Below are positions 36,181-44,540 of a stretch of 64,000 bases of DNA, piece after piece. A model generated the notes under the pieces. That model did no database searches. It had not been told where the DNA came from and saw only the letters and a list, made by a program, of their open reading frames with translations. Made by a program: the position numbers and the translations under genes. Source of the DNA: an uncultured bacterium. Lineage in GTDB: Bacteria; Cyanobacteriota; Vampirovibrionia; Obscuribacterales; Obscuribacteraceae. Numbering within the stretch: the stretch's first letter is position 1; each line of letters opens with the position of its first letter. Where the stretch lies: contig CAILLX010000071.1 of the NCBI GenBank assembly GCA_903835185.1, positions 1 through 64,000 of the forward strand. The letters are read 5' to 3'.

Positions 36181-36832
36181 ACATATGAATCGCAATCACC
36201 TTCCCCAGATCCGGGTTTTCAGAGATCATCTGGTTAAACATAATATTCTTGGACAGAGCATGAGCAACTGAGGGGTTTTTGTCAATTGCACGATAAATGC
36301 CCTCTGGATCAAGAGCTATAACCTTGTCAGCCTGTGGATTTCTCACCAGAGCCCAGGTAGATCCTGACCATCTGGTAAGACGGCGACAGAGGTAATGATC
36401 GCATTCAGCCAGCTCTCCAATATGGCGATTCTTGGCCAGCCTCTTAGCAGCGCCAGGATGTTCGCAAATGGCTGCAATGATAGCTGGATCTGAAGCTGCA
36501 GCCTTATAAAGCCAGGGATCACTGGCCAACCTGTAAGCGATTCTCCAATCCTTGCGGACCCGGGCTGAAGTTACCGCCGGTTTTATGACTGCCGTATTTG
36601 GTCCAGGAGCGGACTCAGCTAACTGCGTAACAGCTGAATCATGCGCCTTATCCATCTGCCCATGTAAAGCCGGTTGATCCCATGAGCCAGATTGTTCATG
36701 CGACTGGCTCTGAGTTCCCGCAGCAGGAGCTGGTACCGCTTCGGCATTTGCCAGTAAAGAACAGATGCTTGCAAACTGAGCCAGCGCCAGAGCCAATGCC
36801 AGCGTTAACAGACTTGATCGCTTCATGTTCAT
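36179..36832 (-). CDS. Secreted protein with short Asp/Asn-Pro helical repeats
   Basis: 217 residues. Signal peptide LLTLALALALAQFASICSLL ending near ANAEA. A polar Pro/Ala/Gln linker follows, then about 110 residues of loose repeats of a ...(S/N)(D/N)P....A/I..... kind: LASDPWLYKAAASDP, NPQADKVIALDPEGIYR, NPSVAHALSKN, NPDLGKVIAIHM. No known domain. ATG at 36832 has GGAGA upstream; in-frame GTG/ATG codons further out lack one. Function unknown. Confidence 0.65.
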   Translation of the reverse strand: MNMKRSSLLTLALALALAQFASICSLLANAEAVPAPAAGTQSQSHEQSGSWDQPALHGQMDKAHDSAVTQLAESAPGPNTAVIKPAVTSARVRKDWRIAYRLASDPWLYKAAASDPAIIAAICEHPGAAKRLAKNRHIGELAECDHYLCRRLTRWSGSTWALVRNPQADKVIALDPEGIYRAIDKNPSVAHALSKNIMFNQMISENPDLGKVIAIHM

Positions 36833-37149
36833 GTCAGTCTCCATAACCAGAGCACATCTGTCCAAGGGTTGAGTTAACATCGGCTCAATATTAACATAGG
36901 ATGGTCAGACTAGGAAATGAAGCGGTCGGTGCTCGCAAAGCCACAGCAGCAGAAGCCTCCTGCAGTAGTACCGCCGATCTAAGCAGATCTGTGGGCAATC
37001 CTTGCAGAACAGGTCATAGTAAATGCAATAATAAAGCCGAAAGCAGCCAGGCCCAAAATCTCGCCTGCCCTGAATAGATGTCGGGCAGGCAGTCAGTCAG
37101 GTTCTCCAGAGTAAAATGACAGCAGATACTGCCGAGCGAGACAGAGAAT

Positions 37150-38811
37150 ATGACAAATCCAAATGTCCCGGACGGAAAGCCAGACAATGTGGAGAAAAGG
37201 CAAGCCCCAGAAGCCAAGCCAGATTCACCCAGCATCTCTTTTGGTGAGGTAATGCCGCAGTCTTCCAGGGATCAGGTAACCCGAGCTGCATCAGAAGATG
37301 AGCAAGCCAAGGATGGGAAAACCAGGGCAGAGCTGAATCTGGACCAGTCAGCTGTGCCAGGGGCACATGGGACAGGTAGAACGACAGCTGGCACACCGTT
37401 CACTTATTACATGGGGAAGCGTCCTCAATTTCAGTCTCGTCAATCTGAATTCCTGGCTGCCAAACTGGAAAGACCGCCCAAAGAGTTGCGCCCACTAGTG
37501 GATAAGTTTCTCAAAGAGACACCACACGCCGAAGAGCACAGGCTCACCGAAGCAGAACAACGTGAGTTGGAAAAGACACGCACGGCACTAGCAAAGACTA
37601 CTACTGCTGCAGAAGCTCTACATACAGCCTTACAGCTAGCGACACTTTATCAACACCTGCGTTGTGTCGAAGAAGCAAAAAAAGCTACCGACCTCTCTTT
37701 AGGTATTGATCCAGACAATCAGCTCGGTCGCCAGCTATTCAAGGAGCTCGAGCATGTGCGCCCTGCAGATATTTCTATCAGGCAGGCTACTCCAGGACAG
37801 CTAGGCAAACTCACCAAGGCGGCCCTGCGCGAACGGATCAAGAACCTATCCGGCGGCAGGATCATAGTCGTTGGCGACATGATTGTAGATGAATTTCTCG
37901 AAGGAAAACCGGAGAGAATCTCACGAGAAGCTCCGGTCTTAATCCTGGAGCATGTAGATACAGAGCTGGCTCTCGGCGGTGCGGCCAATGCTGCTCATAA
38001 CATTGCTGCCTTAGGCGGCATTTGCAAGGCCATCGGAGTTTGTGGGCGCGACCAGAACGCAACCAAACTTGCTGAACTGTTTGATAAAGCAGGGATTGCT
38101 CATTCGCTTGTGCAAGACCAGCAGCGACCAACCACAGTCAAAACAAGAATTCTTTCTAAGGCGCATGCGCTCAAGCAACAGCTGTTGCGCCTCGATCATC
38201 TCTCACGCGAGCCGGTTTCAGGACTGGTGGAAACTCTTATCGTCGATAAGGTCAAGCAAGCTGCTGGACAGTATGCAGCTATTATCCTTTCTGATTATCG
38301 TGCTGGTGTAGTTACTGACGCAATAGTCAGGACTTGCAGGATCATAGCTGCCGAACGCAATCTTGCCTTGGTGGTGGACGCTCAGGACAGATTGGATCGC
38401 TTTCAAAATGTCACTGCACTCACACCAAACGAACCGGACACTGAAAAGGCAGTCGGATATGCTATCGATAGTGAGGAGGCGTTAAACCGGGCCGGGCGCG
38501 ATCTGCTTGACCTGACTGCTGCTCAAGCTATTCTTATTACCCGGGGCGCACGCGGAATGTCGCTGTTTGAGAAGGGCGCAAAGCCGGTTACTCTTCCACC
38601 TTTCAACAAGAGTGAAGTATTTGATGTTACCGGTGCAGGCGATACTGTAGTTGCTGCTATGACTCTAGCCCTTGTGACCGGTTGTAGCTTCATTGAAGCA
38701 GTTGCTCTCGGCAATCTGGCAGCCGGCACAGTGGTAAGAAAATCAGGTACAGCAACAACCAGCCCCAGCGAACTGCTTGAAGCTTTAGAATCGACTGATC
38801 TACCTGATTGA
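37150..38811 (+). CDS. PfkB-family kinase (heptose-7-phosphate-kinase-like) with N-terminal TPR-like region
   Basis: 553 residues. The first 220 are a polar leader followed by helical TPR-like sequence (TTAAEALHTALQLATLYQHL, AKKATDLSLGIDPDNQLG). The kinase part (about 225-545) resembles the HldE/RfaE kinase half: IIVVGDMIVDEFLEG, PERISREAPVLI, GGAANAAHNIAALGG, LSDYRAGV, LTPNEPDTE, and the DVTGAGDT motif with the catalytic Asp and anion hole. It phosphorylates a sugar phosphate; the heptose assignment is by similarity. No linked nucleotidyltransferase. Colinear with the next gene over the whole kinase domain. Confidence 0.88.
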   Translation: MTNPNVPDGKPDNVEKRQAPEAKPDSPSISFGEVMPQSSRDQVTRAASEDEQAKDGKTRAELNLDQSAVPGAHGTGRTTAGTPFTYYMGKRPQFQSRQSEFLAAKLERPPKELRPLVDKFLKETPHAEEHRLTEAEQRELEKTRTALAKTTTAAEALHTALQLATLYQHLRCVEEAKKATDLSLGIDPDNQLGRQLFKELEHVRPADISIRQATPGQLGKLTKAALRERIKNLSGGRIIVVGDMIVDEFLEGKPERISREAPVLILEHVDTELALGGAANAAHNIAALGGICKAIGVCGRDQNATKLAELFDKAGIAHSLVQDQQRPTTVKTRILSKAHALKQQLLRLDHLSREPVSGLVETLIVDKVKQAAGQYAAIILSDYRAGVVTDAIVRTCRIIAAERNLALVVDAQDRLDRFQNVTALTPNEPDTEKAVGYAIDSEEALNRAGRDLLDLTAAQAILITRGARGMSLFEKGAKPVTLPPFNKSEVFDVTGAGDTVVAAMTLALVTGCSFIEAVALGNLAAGTVVRKSGTATTSPSELLEALESTDLPD

Positions 38812-38969
38812 CAGTCTCAACCAATCAGGACAGAAGTTCAGCCAGGCATGACGTATTGAGAATGCCTATCTGGCTATCACCTCCGTGACAGCACTACCAA
38901 ATCCTGTTCGGAGTTTTTCTTAAGAAGTTTAAGCCATGCGAGAAGTCTGTAATAAGTTTCTAAGAGAGA

Positions 38970-38993
38970 ACTGCCTGTTACTGCTCAGGCAGT
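38970..38993. other. Hairpin in the gap between the PfkB genes
   Basis: ACTGCCTG and CAGGCAGT pair perfectly around an 8-base loop; no T-run follows. A second GC hairpin, GCCGCC...GGCGGC, lies at 39073-39098. The rest of the 38812-39201 gap has no gene. Confidence 0.35.
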
Positions 38994-39201
38994 CAGGTCC
39001 AAGACGCAGCAACATTTCAGAGCATTTCTTAGATAAAACCGCCAATGTTGTCAAGTGTTAATGATACTCTAAGCCGCCCCAACCCAGGTTCAGGCGGCAC
39101 ACCTGTTGCGATATAGTTTGACAGCCGGCATGTCAATGGTGCTCCAGCAAGCTCTGGCGCTTCAGATTGCCAGCTTTCAGTACAGACGAAAGGCACTTGA
39201 G

Positions 39202-40254
39202 ATGCTCACATCCGAAGCTGTTCCAACCACATTAAGCTTTATCCCAACACGCTTGAGCAAAGCAGTCCTGCGCGAGCGAATAGCCGCTTTATCCAGCGGC
39301 AGGGTCGTTGTTGTCGGCGACCTTTTAATTGATGAGCTGCTGGAAGGTCGTCCTGAGCGAATCTCGCGCGAGGCACCAGTACTTATTCTTGAACATGTTG
39401 ACACCCAGCTAATACCGGGAGGAGCCGCCAATACTGCCGCCAATATTGCTGCTCTGGGCGGCAAGTGTCATGCAATTGGTGTCTGCGGTGGTGATCAGTA
39501 TGCAGAGAAGATGGCCAATCTCTTTGAACAGCGGGGAATCACATACAAGCTGATTGAAGACAGATTGCGCCCGACGACAGTTAAGACACGCATCCTCTCG
39601 TCTACCCAGTCTTTCCGCCAGCAACTGCTCAGGCTGGATCGCATCTCGCACGAACCTGTAACATCAGATATTGCCCAGAAGCTGGTTGAAGCTATGGAAG
39701 AGGCAGCACCGGAACATCAAGCAATTGTCTTGTCTGATTACCGCGGCGGCGTCATGACTGAGCCTGTGATTAACGCATGTTCTTCAACATCCAGACAGCA
39801 CAAACTCAAGCTTTTCGTCGATGCTCAAGACAACCTCAAACGGTTTGGACAGGCTACCTTAATGACTCCTAACCAGCCAGATGCTGAAGCAATGGTCGGT
39901 TTTACCATCGATTCGCAGGAAGCGCTTCAGAGAGCAGGAGAGATTCTACTTACCACAACTGCGGCCGAGGCGATTCTCATTACTCGTGGTGCCCATGGTA
40001 TGGCTCTTTTCGAGAAGCAGAAAGAACCTTACGAGCTTCCTGTTTTCAACCGCAGCGAGGTCTTTGACGTTTCGGGCGCTGGCGATACTGTCATAGCCAC
40101 AGCTGCGCTGTCCCTGGTTACCGGTGCTACCTTCATTGAAGCGATGGCTCTAGGAAACCTGGCTGCTGGAATTGTTGTGAAGAAACCGGGAACTGCTACT
40201 ACTACTCAAGCAGAGATGCTGGAGGCGTTAGAAAGCATATCTATCGATGCGTAG
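39202..40254 (+). CDS. PfkB-family kinase, tandem paralogue of the upstream gene
   Basis: 350 residues. Same order of motifs as the upstream kinase: VVVVGDLLIDELLEG, PERISREAPVLI, GGAANTAANIAALGG, LSDYRGGV, MTPNQPDAE, DVSGAGDT. It lacks the TPR-like leader. The gap of about 390 bases and moderate divergence point to an old duplication with separate promoters. The ATG at 39202 has AAAGG eight bases upstream and puts the kinase core 29 residues in, as usual; in-frame starts at 39106 (TTG) and 39130 are possible. Its stop TAG falls inside a CGTAGGG palindromic repeat. Confidence 0.87.
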   Translation: MLTSEAVPTTLSFIPTRLSKAVLRERIAALSSGRVVVVGDLLIDELLEGRPERISREAPVLILEHVDTQLIPGGAANTAANIAALGGKCHAIGVCGGDQYAEKMANLFEQRGITYKLIEDRLRPTTVKTRILSSTQSFRQQLLRLDRISHEPVTSDIAQKLVEAMEEAAPEHQAIVLSDYRGGVMTEPVINACSSTSRQHKLKLFVDAQDNLKRFGQATLMTPNQPDAEAMVGFTIDSQEALQRAGEILLTTTAAEAILITRGAHGMALFEKQKEPYELPVFNRSEVFDVSGAGDTVIATAALSLVTGATFIEAMALGNLAAGIVVKKPGTATTTQAEMLEALESISIDA

Positions 40255-40300
40255 GGCGCGGCGGGACGCGCCCGCTGGGCGGCTCGCGAGCGCCCCTACA
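40250..40300. repeat. CGTAGGGGCG palindromic repeat, copy 3
   Basis: GCGTAGGGCGCGGCGGGACG to GAGCGCCCCTACA; the stop codon of the second PfkB gene is the TAG in its first arm, so the repeat landed at, or provides, the end of that gene. Confidence 0.7.
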
Positions 40301-40427
40301 AATTGTAGACCGCTTATCTAAACGGTATTGACCCTGGACAGAGGCAGATTAGACAAATCTCTGCGTAGTCCCCGCAGACTGCCAAGCAATCTTGTATTAT
40401 GGGTAGCTCTGTCTTAAGGAGAATGCA

Positions 40428-40940
40428 ATGGGTAATGAATCAGCGGCACGTCGCCGAAGCTTAAATGCTCTGGACTCAGCGGTTCTTATTGTCATTCTTC
40501 TGTCTACAATCGGATTTTCACTGGCACGAGCAGGGCATGCTGGTGTAAACAAGACCATCCAGAGTGTAACAAGAATTGCTATTAAAGTTCTCTTTGTTGG
40601 TCTAAAAACAGAAGACACAAATCTATTCAAGGTTGGAGACAAAGCAGCTATAACAATTCGCAACCAGCCGGTTCAACCTCCTCTGACCATCTCTGCAGTG
40701 CAGCAATGTCCTAAGCAAGTAGCCTTTCTCTCGCCTGACGGCAAGAAGGCTGTCGCTTTCCCAGATCCAAGTCAACCGCTGGCGCATGATTTCCTGGTCA
40801 CTCTAACTGATGAGGCTGAATTAACAGCAGATTCTTATGTGCTTAGAGGAAACAAGATCAAAGTAGGCAATTTGATCGACATCGAAGGTTTTAAATATAG
40901 AGTGCAGGGTGTGGTTGTCAACCTCAGCCCAATCAAGTAG
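40428..40940 (+). CDS. DUF4330 family protein
   Basis: 170 residues. One N-terminal membrane helix (LDSAVLIVILLSTIGFSLA), followed by a beta-rich extracytoplasmic domain (KVLFVGLKTEDTNLFKVGD, KVGNLIDIEGFKYRVQGVV). The layout fits DUF4330, a family known chiefly in Cyanobacteria and Firmicutes and of unknown function. AAGGAG eight bases before the ATG. Nine bases before the O-antigen-ligase-like gene, so probably made together. Confidence 0.75.
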   Translation: MGNESAARRRSLNALDSAVLIVILLSTIGFSLARAGHAGVNKTIQSVTRIAIKVLFVGLKTEDTNLFKVGDKAAITIRNQPVQPPLTISAVQQCPKQVAFLSPDGKKAVAFPDPSQPLAHDFLVTLTDEAELTADSYVLRGNKIKVGNLIDIEGFKYRVQGVVVNLSPIK

Positions 40941-40949
40941 GGAGACAGC

Positions 40950-42377
40950 GTGACAGAGCGCACAGGACTAATTTCGGTTTTGTCACTTACCGATTTGGAT
41001 CGACGCTGGCAGGATACTTGTGCTGGTTCGACCGGCGGGCGGTTGTGGGCTGCATCTGTCTGCGCAATTAGAAAGCTTCTCAAGGCAAGCTCTTTCGGCT
41101 CCTGGCTACAATTTGCCAGCTTTATTGTCGTCCTTATGCTAGTTGCAGCACTGGGAGCACGACAGTTTGCCACAGACAAGGAAGGGCTGGCTCTCTTTGT
41201 AGTGATTGGGCTGGTGCTGCGGGTCCTGGGGACTGTTGTCGGCGGCAAGGAGCGCAACTGCGCCAGCGCCATCGATGCTCTCGTTTTGACTTATCTGGCG
41301 GCAAACATAGTGGCAGCTGTATCATCTCACTACCTCGCAGCCAGTTTAAGCGGACTGTCCAAGTTGATAGTTCTTGTCGGAGCCTACTTCCTTTTCACAG
41401 CAACCGTCGGCCAATCACGGACACGTCTGATTACTACATTAGCAGTGCTTGTGACTACAGGTGTTCTCGTCTCTTTGTATGGACTTTACCAGTATAAGAT
41501 TGGAGTAGCACCACTGGCGACATGGGAAGATCCAACAGTTGAAATTAAGGGAGTACGCATCTACTCAACTTTAGGCAACCCAAACCTGCTGGCTGGCTAT
41601 CTAGTACCACTTGTACCGCTAGCATTTTCACTTGCAGCAGCTGCAGCTTGCAGCAAACGACTGTACCTGGCACTGCCAGCGCTGGGCGCCACCGCCGTTA
41701 TTGCCCTGGCAGTTGTTTTGACAGGCAGCCGGGGCGGTTATATTGGGCTTGCTGGCGCAGCGCTTGGCTTGTCTGTCCTGATGGGCAGCTGGCTCTGGAG
41801 GCAGAAACCACAATCAAGACTTACTGTAATTATCTGCCTGGTGGCAGTGGCTGTTATTTTTGGGCTGGCCTTGCATTTTGTGCCAACTGTTGAGCAGCGC
41901 GTTTTATCAATTTTTGCTGGTGCAGAGCATACATCTAATCGCTACCGGTTAAACGTGTGGATTGCTGCACTGAAAATGTTTCAAGACAACTGGTGGTTTG
42001 GTGTTGGTGTAGGAAATAAAGCGTTTGAACTGGCCTACGGCTTATATATGACGACCGGCTTTGATGCTCTCGGTACATACTGCTTGCCTCTGGAGGTTGC
42101 AGTCGAGACCGGTGTGCTAGGACTAGCAGCTTTTGGAGCGCTGATAGTAGCAGCTCTTGCCCGCGCACATGTGAATTTTTATGCCTCTACAGACAGTTGC
42201 GTGCGCTGGCTCATCGCCGGCTGCACCAGCGCAGTCATCGGCATGATGGCACATGGTATGGTCGATACAGTGTTTTATCGCCCACAAGTACAGCTAATCT
42301 TCTGGATGATGATAGCTGTTGTTGCCGGACAGACGACGCTCAAGGCAACAACCGGCAAAGGATCTGAGTCGGCATAA
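40950..42377 (+). CDS. O-antigen ligase/polymerase-like membrane protein (Wzy_C/IctB type)
   Basis: 475 residues, about 11-12 membrane helices after a 50-residue cytoplasmic leader. The Wzy_C signature region is GSRGGYIGLAGAALG and the large outside loop after helix 9 contains SNRYRLNVWIAALKMFQDNWWFGVGVG with the family RxxxWxxA pattern and GxGxGxx. Such proteins join or polymerise lipid-linked glycans at the outer face of the inner membrane. GTG start after the DUF4330 gene. With the glycosyltransferase and TagB-like genes at the left, it shows investment in surface polymers. Confidence 0.85.
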   Translation: MTERTGLISVLSLTDLDRRWQDTCAGSTGGRLWAASVCAIRKLLKASSFGSWLQFASFIVVLMLVAALGARQFATDKEGLALFVVIGLVLRVLGTVVGGKERNCASAIDALVLTYLAANIVAAVSSHYLAASLSGLSKLIVLVGAYFLFTATVGQSRTRLITTLAVLVTTGVLVSLYGLYQYKIGVAPLATWEDPTVEIKGVRIYSTLGNPNLLAGYLVPLVPLAFSLAAAAACSKRLYLALPALGATAVIALAVVLTGSRGGYIGLAGAALGLSVLMGSWLWRQKPQSRLTVIICLVAVAVIFGLALHFVPTVEQRVLSIFAGAEHTSNRYRLNVWIAALKMFQDNWWFGVGVGNKAFELAYGLYMTTGFDALGTYCLPLEVAVETGVLGLAAFGALIVAALARAHVNFYASTDSCVRWLIAGCTSAVIGMMAHGMVDTVFYRPQVQLIFWMMIAVVAGQTTLKATTGKGSESA

Positions 42378-42399
42378 ATAAAGATGTAAATGCAGGTCT

Positions 42400-42609
42400 T
42401 TAGGCAAAGGTCAAAAACAGCTTACCATCTGTATCTTGATCAATTACAAGTTGACCTTTGTCCATCTTTTGGGCCGCACTCTTCAGCTCCCGAAACACAA
42501 CTTTCTGCTCTTCTGGCGAAAGCACCTCTCTTAGCCTGGTTAGGTAAGCAATATTTGAGCTGGTCAGCTGCTCGTGAATGTCACGCCTAATCTCATCGCA
42601 TCTTTTCAT
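42400..42609 (-). CDS. Small hypothetical protein
   Basis: 69 residues: helical N-terminal part (EIRRDIHEQLTSSN, TRLREVLSPEEQKVVFRELK) and a short beta tail. Amino-acid makeup looks protein-like and GGTG stands seven bases before the ATG. Convergent with the ligase-like gene. No family recognised; moderate doubt that it is a gene. Confidence 0.4.
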   Translation of the reverse strand: MKRCDEIRRDIHEQLTSSNIAYLTRLREVLSPEEQKVVFRELKSAAQKMDKGQLVIDQDTDGKLFLTFA

Positions 42610-42846
42610 TATCTGTCACCCAACACAGCCAACACAAGTTTTAATGTCGCTCTTCCTGGCAGTCCAGTCTGCCACCAGCTGAGCTGACAGAAGTCATCAC
42701 TAATTAGTCAAGCAAGGTTCAGCCACAGCTTCAGAGACGCGACCATGGCGATCCCGAACTTGAACAAGATCAAGTTTAGTGAGACTTTCTTACAAACTCG
42801 TGACTTATTTTTGGCAAACTCAGGTCAGGTAATTAAATTCACCCCA

Positions 42847-42878
42847 TTGACATCACGCATGAGGTGCATCATTATAAT
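42847..42878 (+). promoter_or_regulatory. Consensus-hexamer promoter, no gene downstream
   Basis: TTGACA (42847-42852) and TATAAT (42873-42878), both exact consensus, but with a 20-base spacer, three longer than ideal. No ORF with a ribosome site follows. See the candidate RNA gene. Confidence 0.4.
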
Positions 42879-42884
42879 GAGCTA

Positions 42885-43163
42885 ATTGAGAAAGCTCAGG
42901 ATGAATGTTTTCGACCATATAAGGTTTCATCAATCTCGGAGCCAGAGCAAACGAGTCGTCAAGTCCCGGTGAGAATACTAGGGAAAATACCGTGTTTTTC
43001 CTGTCCAACAGTTTCTATGCTTAAACAAGTCGCCGTGCTTTTTAAGGCATGAGAAGGATTAACCAAACCGGCGACTTACTAAGTCTCGGAACTTCTTCTG
43101 GTCAAAGGATTTTCGGACACAATCATCGTAGAGGGGCAGTTATCTGCGCCTCTACAATTTTTT
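42885..43163 (+). ncRNA. Candidate small RNA gene
   Basis: About 280 non-coding bases between a TTGACA/TATAAT promoter and a hairpin ending in six T (43128-43163). Inside is a 9-bp inverted repeat AAGTCGCCG (43027-43035) and CGGCGACTT (43069-43077). No match to tmRNA, RNase P, SRP or common riboswitch consensus could be seen. The gap 42610-43523 otherwise shows no gene. Confidence 0.35.
43127..43163 (+). terminator. Intrinsic-terminator-like hairpin from a CGTAGGGG-type repeat
   Basis: GTAGAGGGGCAG and CTGCGCCTCTAC pair with one mismatch around TTAT, then AATTTTTT. The arms belong to the dispersed palindrome family (copy 4), which here has the form of a rho-independent terminator. Confidence 0.55.
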
Positions 43164-43472
43164 AGAGGCAGTATGCAACCAGCTCAAACTGACATGCTTA
43201 TTTGCTTCACAACTAAGGAGTCCACTACTGCTTCTTCTGCTTAGCAACCATTACCTCTTGTAGACAAGGGATGCGTGAAGGTAAACAACCTGCAAAATCA
43301 CAGTTTCAAACAGGCAAATTTTATTACAGCACCGCTGTTTATTGTTAAGATGGTGCCTGTTCGTGGTTAAAGTTGTGAGGTTAAAGCTTATTGGTTGTTG
43401 TAGCGTGGCAGGCATACTCTTACAACTGGAGCACAAGCATCAGTGCCACGACTGCTAGTTCTTTAAGCATTG

Positions 43473-43478
43473 TATAAT
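43473..43478 (+). promoter_or_regulatory. -10 box for the OmpH-like gene
   Basis: Exact TATAAT 46 bases before the ATG; the -35 region is not clear. It argues against the longer reading from TTG 43470. Confidence 0.45.
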
Positions 43479-43523
43479 GCTGCTCTGTTTACCCTGTCTA
43501 TGAAAGTCGATTATCAGGTGAAA

Positions 43524-44075
43524 ATGATGAAATCAAGGATTATTGTGAGTACCGTTGCCGCTTTGTCGTTAGCTGTGGCAAGCGCTTTTACACCAGCTTT
43601 TGCAGGAAAACCTGCTCAAGCAACAACTGTTAAGATTGGCTACTTCAACCTGGCACTCGTCAAAGCCTCGTACCCAGAAGCTGCCGGATCTGAGTCGTTG
43701 AGAACGCAAGCTGAGAATCAGCTTCGTAGAGACGTAGAAGAAGGCAACAAGACACTTCAGAAAGCTCAAGAAGAAAAGAAGCCCAAAGAAGAGCTTGAGA
43801 AGATGGCCCGCGATCTGCAAACGACAATCAATGCCAAGCAACAAGCTTTAATTCAACTTGTGCAAACACAAGCTGCTATAGCTACTCAAAATATAGCTCA
43901 AGCTGTCAACCAGGTAGCCAAGGAAAAGACCCTTGACCTGGTAGTCGACGGAGCTGGTGTCTTTGCCGGTGGCGATAAGATTGTCAACAGCGGAGATGAC
44001 ATCACCGAAGCAGTAATCAAGAAGCTACAACCAGCAGCTCTCAGAAGAACAACAGACACTACTGAAAAGAAGTAG
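43524..44075 (+). CDS. OmpH/Skp family periplasmic chaperone
   Basis: 183 residues. Sec signal peptide ending FTPAFA-GKPA. The mature domain opens VKIGYFNLALVKASYPEA, the OmpH signature, then a long helical hairpin (LRRDVEEGNKTLQKAQEEKKP, ARDLQTTINAKQQALIQLV) and the closing LDLVVDGAGVFAGGDKIV. Skp-like trimers carry unfolded outer-membrane proteins across the periplasm, which implies an outer membrane. Two adjacent ATG codons with CAGGTGA just upstream. The next gene is a predicted outer-membrane barrel, a sensible client. Confidence 0.9.
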   Translation: MMKSRIIVSTVAALSLAVASAFTPAFAGKPAQATTVKIGYFNLALVKASYPEAAGSESLRTQAENQLRRDVEEGNKTLQKAQEEKKPKEELEKMARDLQTTINAKQQALIQLVQTQAAIATQNIAQAVNQVAKEKTLDLVVDGAGVFAGGDKIVNSGDDITEAVIKKLQPAALRRTTDTTEKK

Positions 44076-44106
44076 TCTTTAAGTTACAGTCAGCATTGGC
44101 TATTCA

Positions 44107-44145
44107 GGCAGGGGCACCTTATCTCAGGAGAAAGGTACCCCTGCC
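44107..44145 (+). terminator. Hairpin after the OmpH-like gene
   Basis: GGCAGGGGCACCTT and AAGGTACCCCTGCC, one mismatch in 14, with 11-base loop, 31 bases after the stop. Only TCATT follows, so stop without a T-run. Confidence 0.6.
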
Positions 44146-44477
44146 TCATTAATAACTGTAAATCGATAGGTCAAAGCTGCCAGATAAAACGACTTTGCAG
44201 TCAATGTAGTTACAGCTGTTGCAGCCATGTCGATAATTTATGCAACAGTATCAATGCTGGTCGCTCCATGGGTCACAATCCCAGCAGGTTGAGATCGAGT
44301 CTGTCGGCATACCGTTGTCAAACGGTTGAATCCTGGACTACTGTTAACCAAATAAGCTAAATTCGGAACACAAGGTACACTAAGTGGTGGCAACCATACT
44401 GCTCCCGCCGGTGGTGGCAAATCGCAGAAGTTAACTCAGGGCACTTGCCAGCACATGCATTGGAGAGTAATCTACAA

Positions 44478-44483
44478 TATACT
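44478..44483 (+). promoter_or_regulatory. -10-like box before the barrel gene
   Basis: TATACT 58 bases before the ATG at 44541. No clear -35. The rest of the gap 44146-44540 shows no gene. Confidence 0.3.
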
Positions 44484-44540
44484 AATAGTCGGAATCTGTT
44501 GTTTACAACTGGTCAAGGGCAATCTAGATAGGAATGGCAT

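Noticed and set aside
42864..43052. 62-codon plus-strand ORF in the long gap
   Set aside because: The start overlaps the TATAAT box, no ribosome site, and the product has no protein-like pattern; the region fits an RNA gene better.
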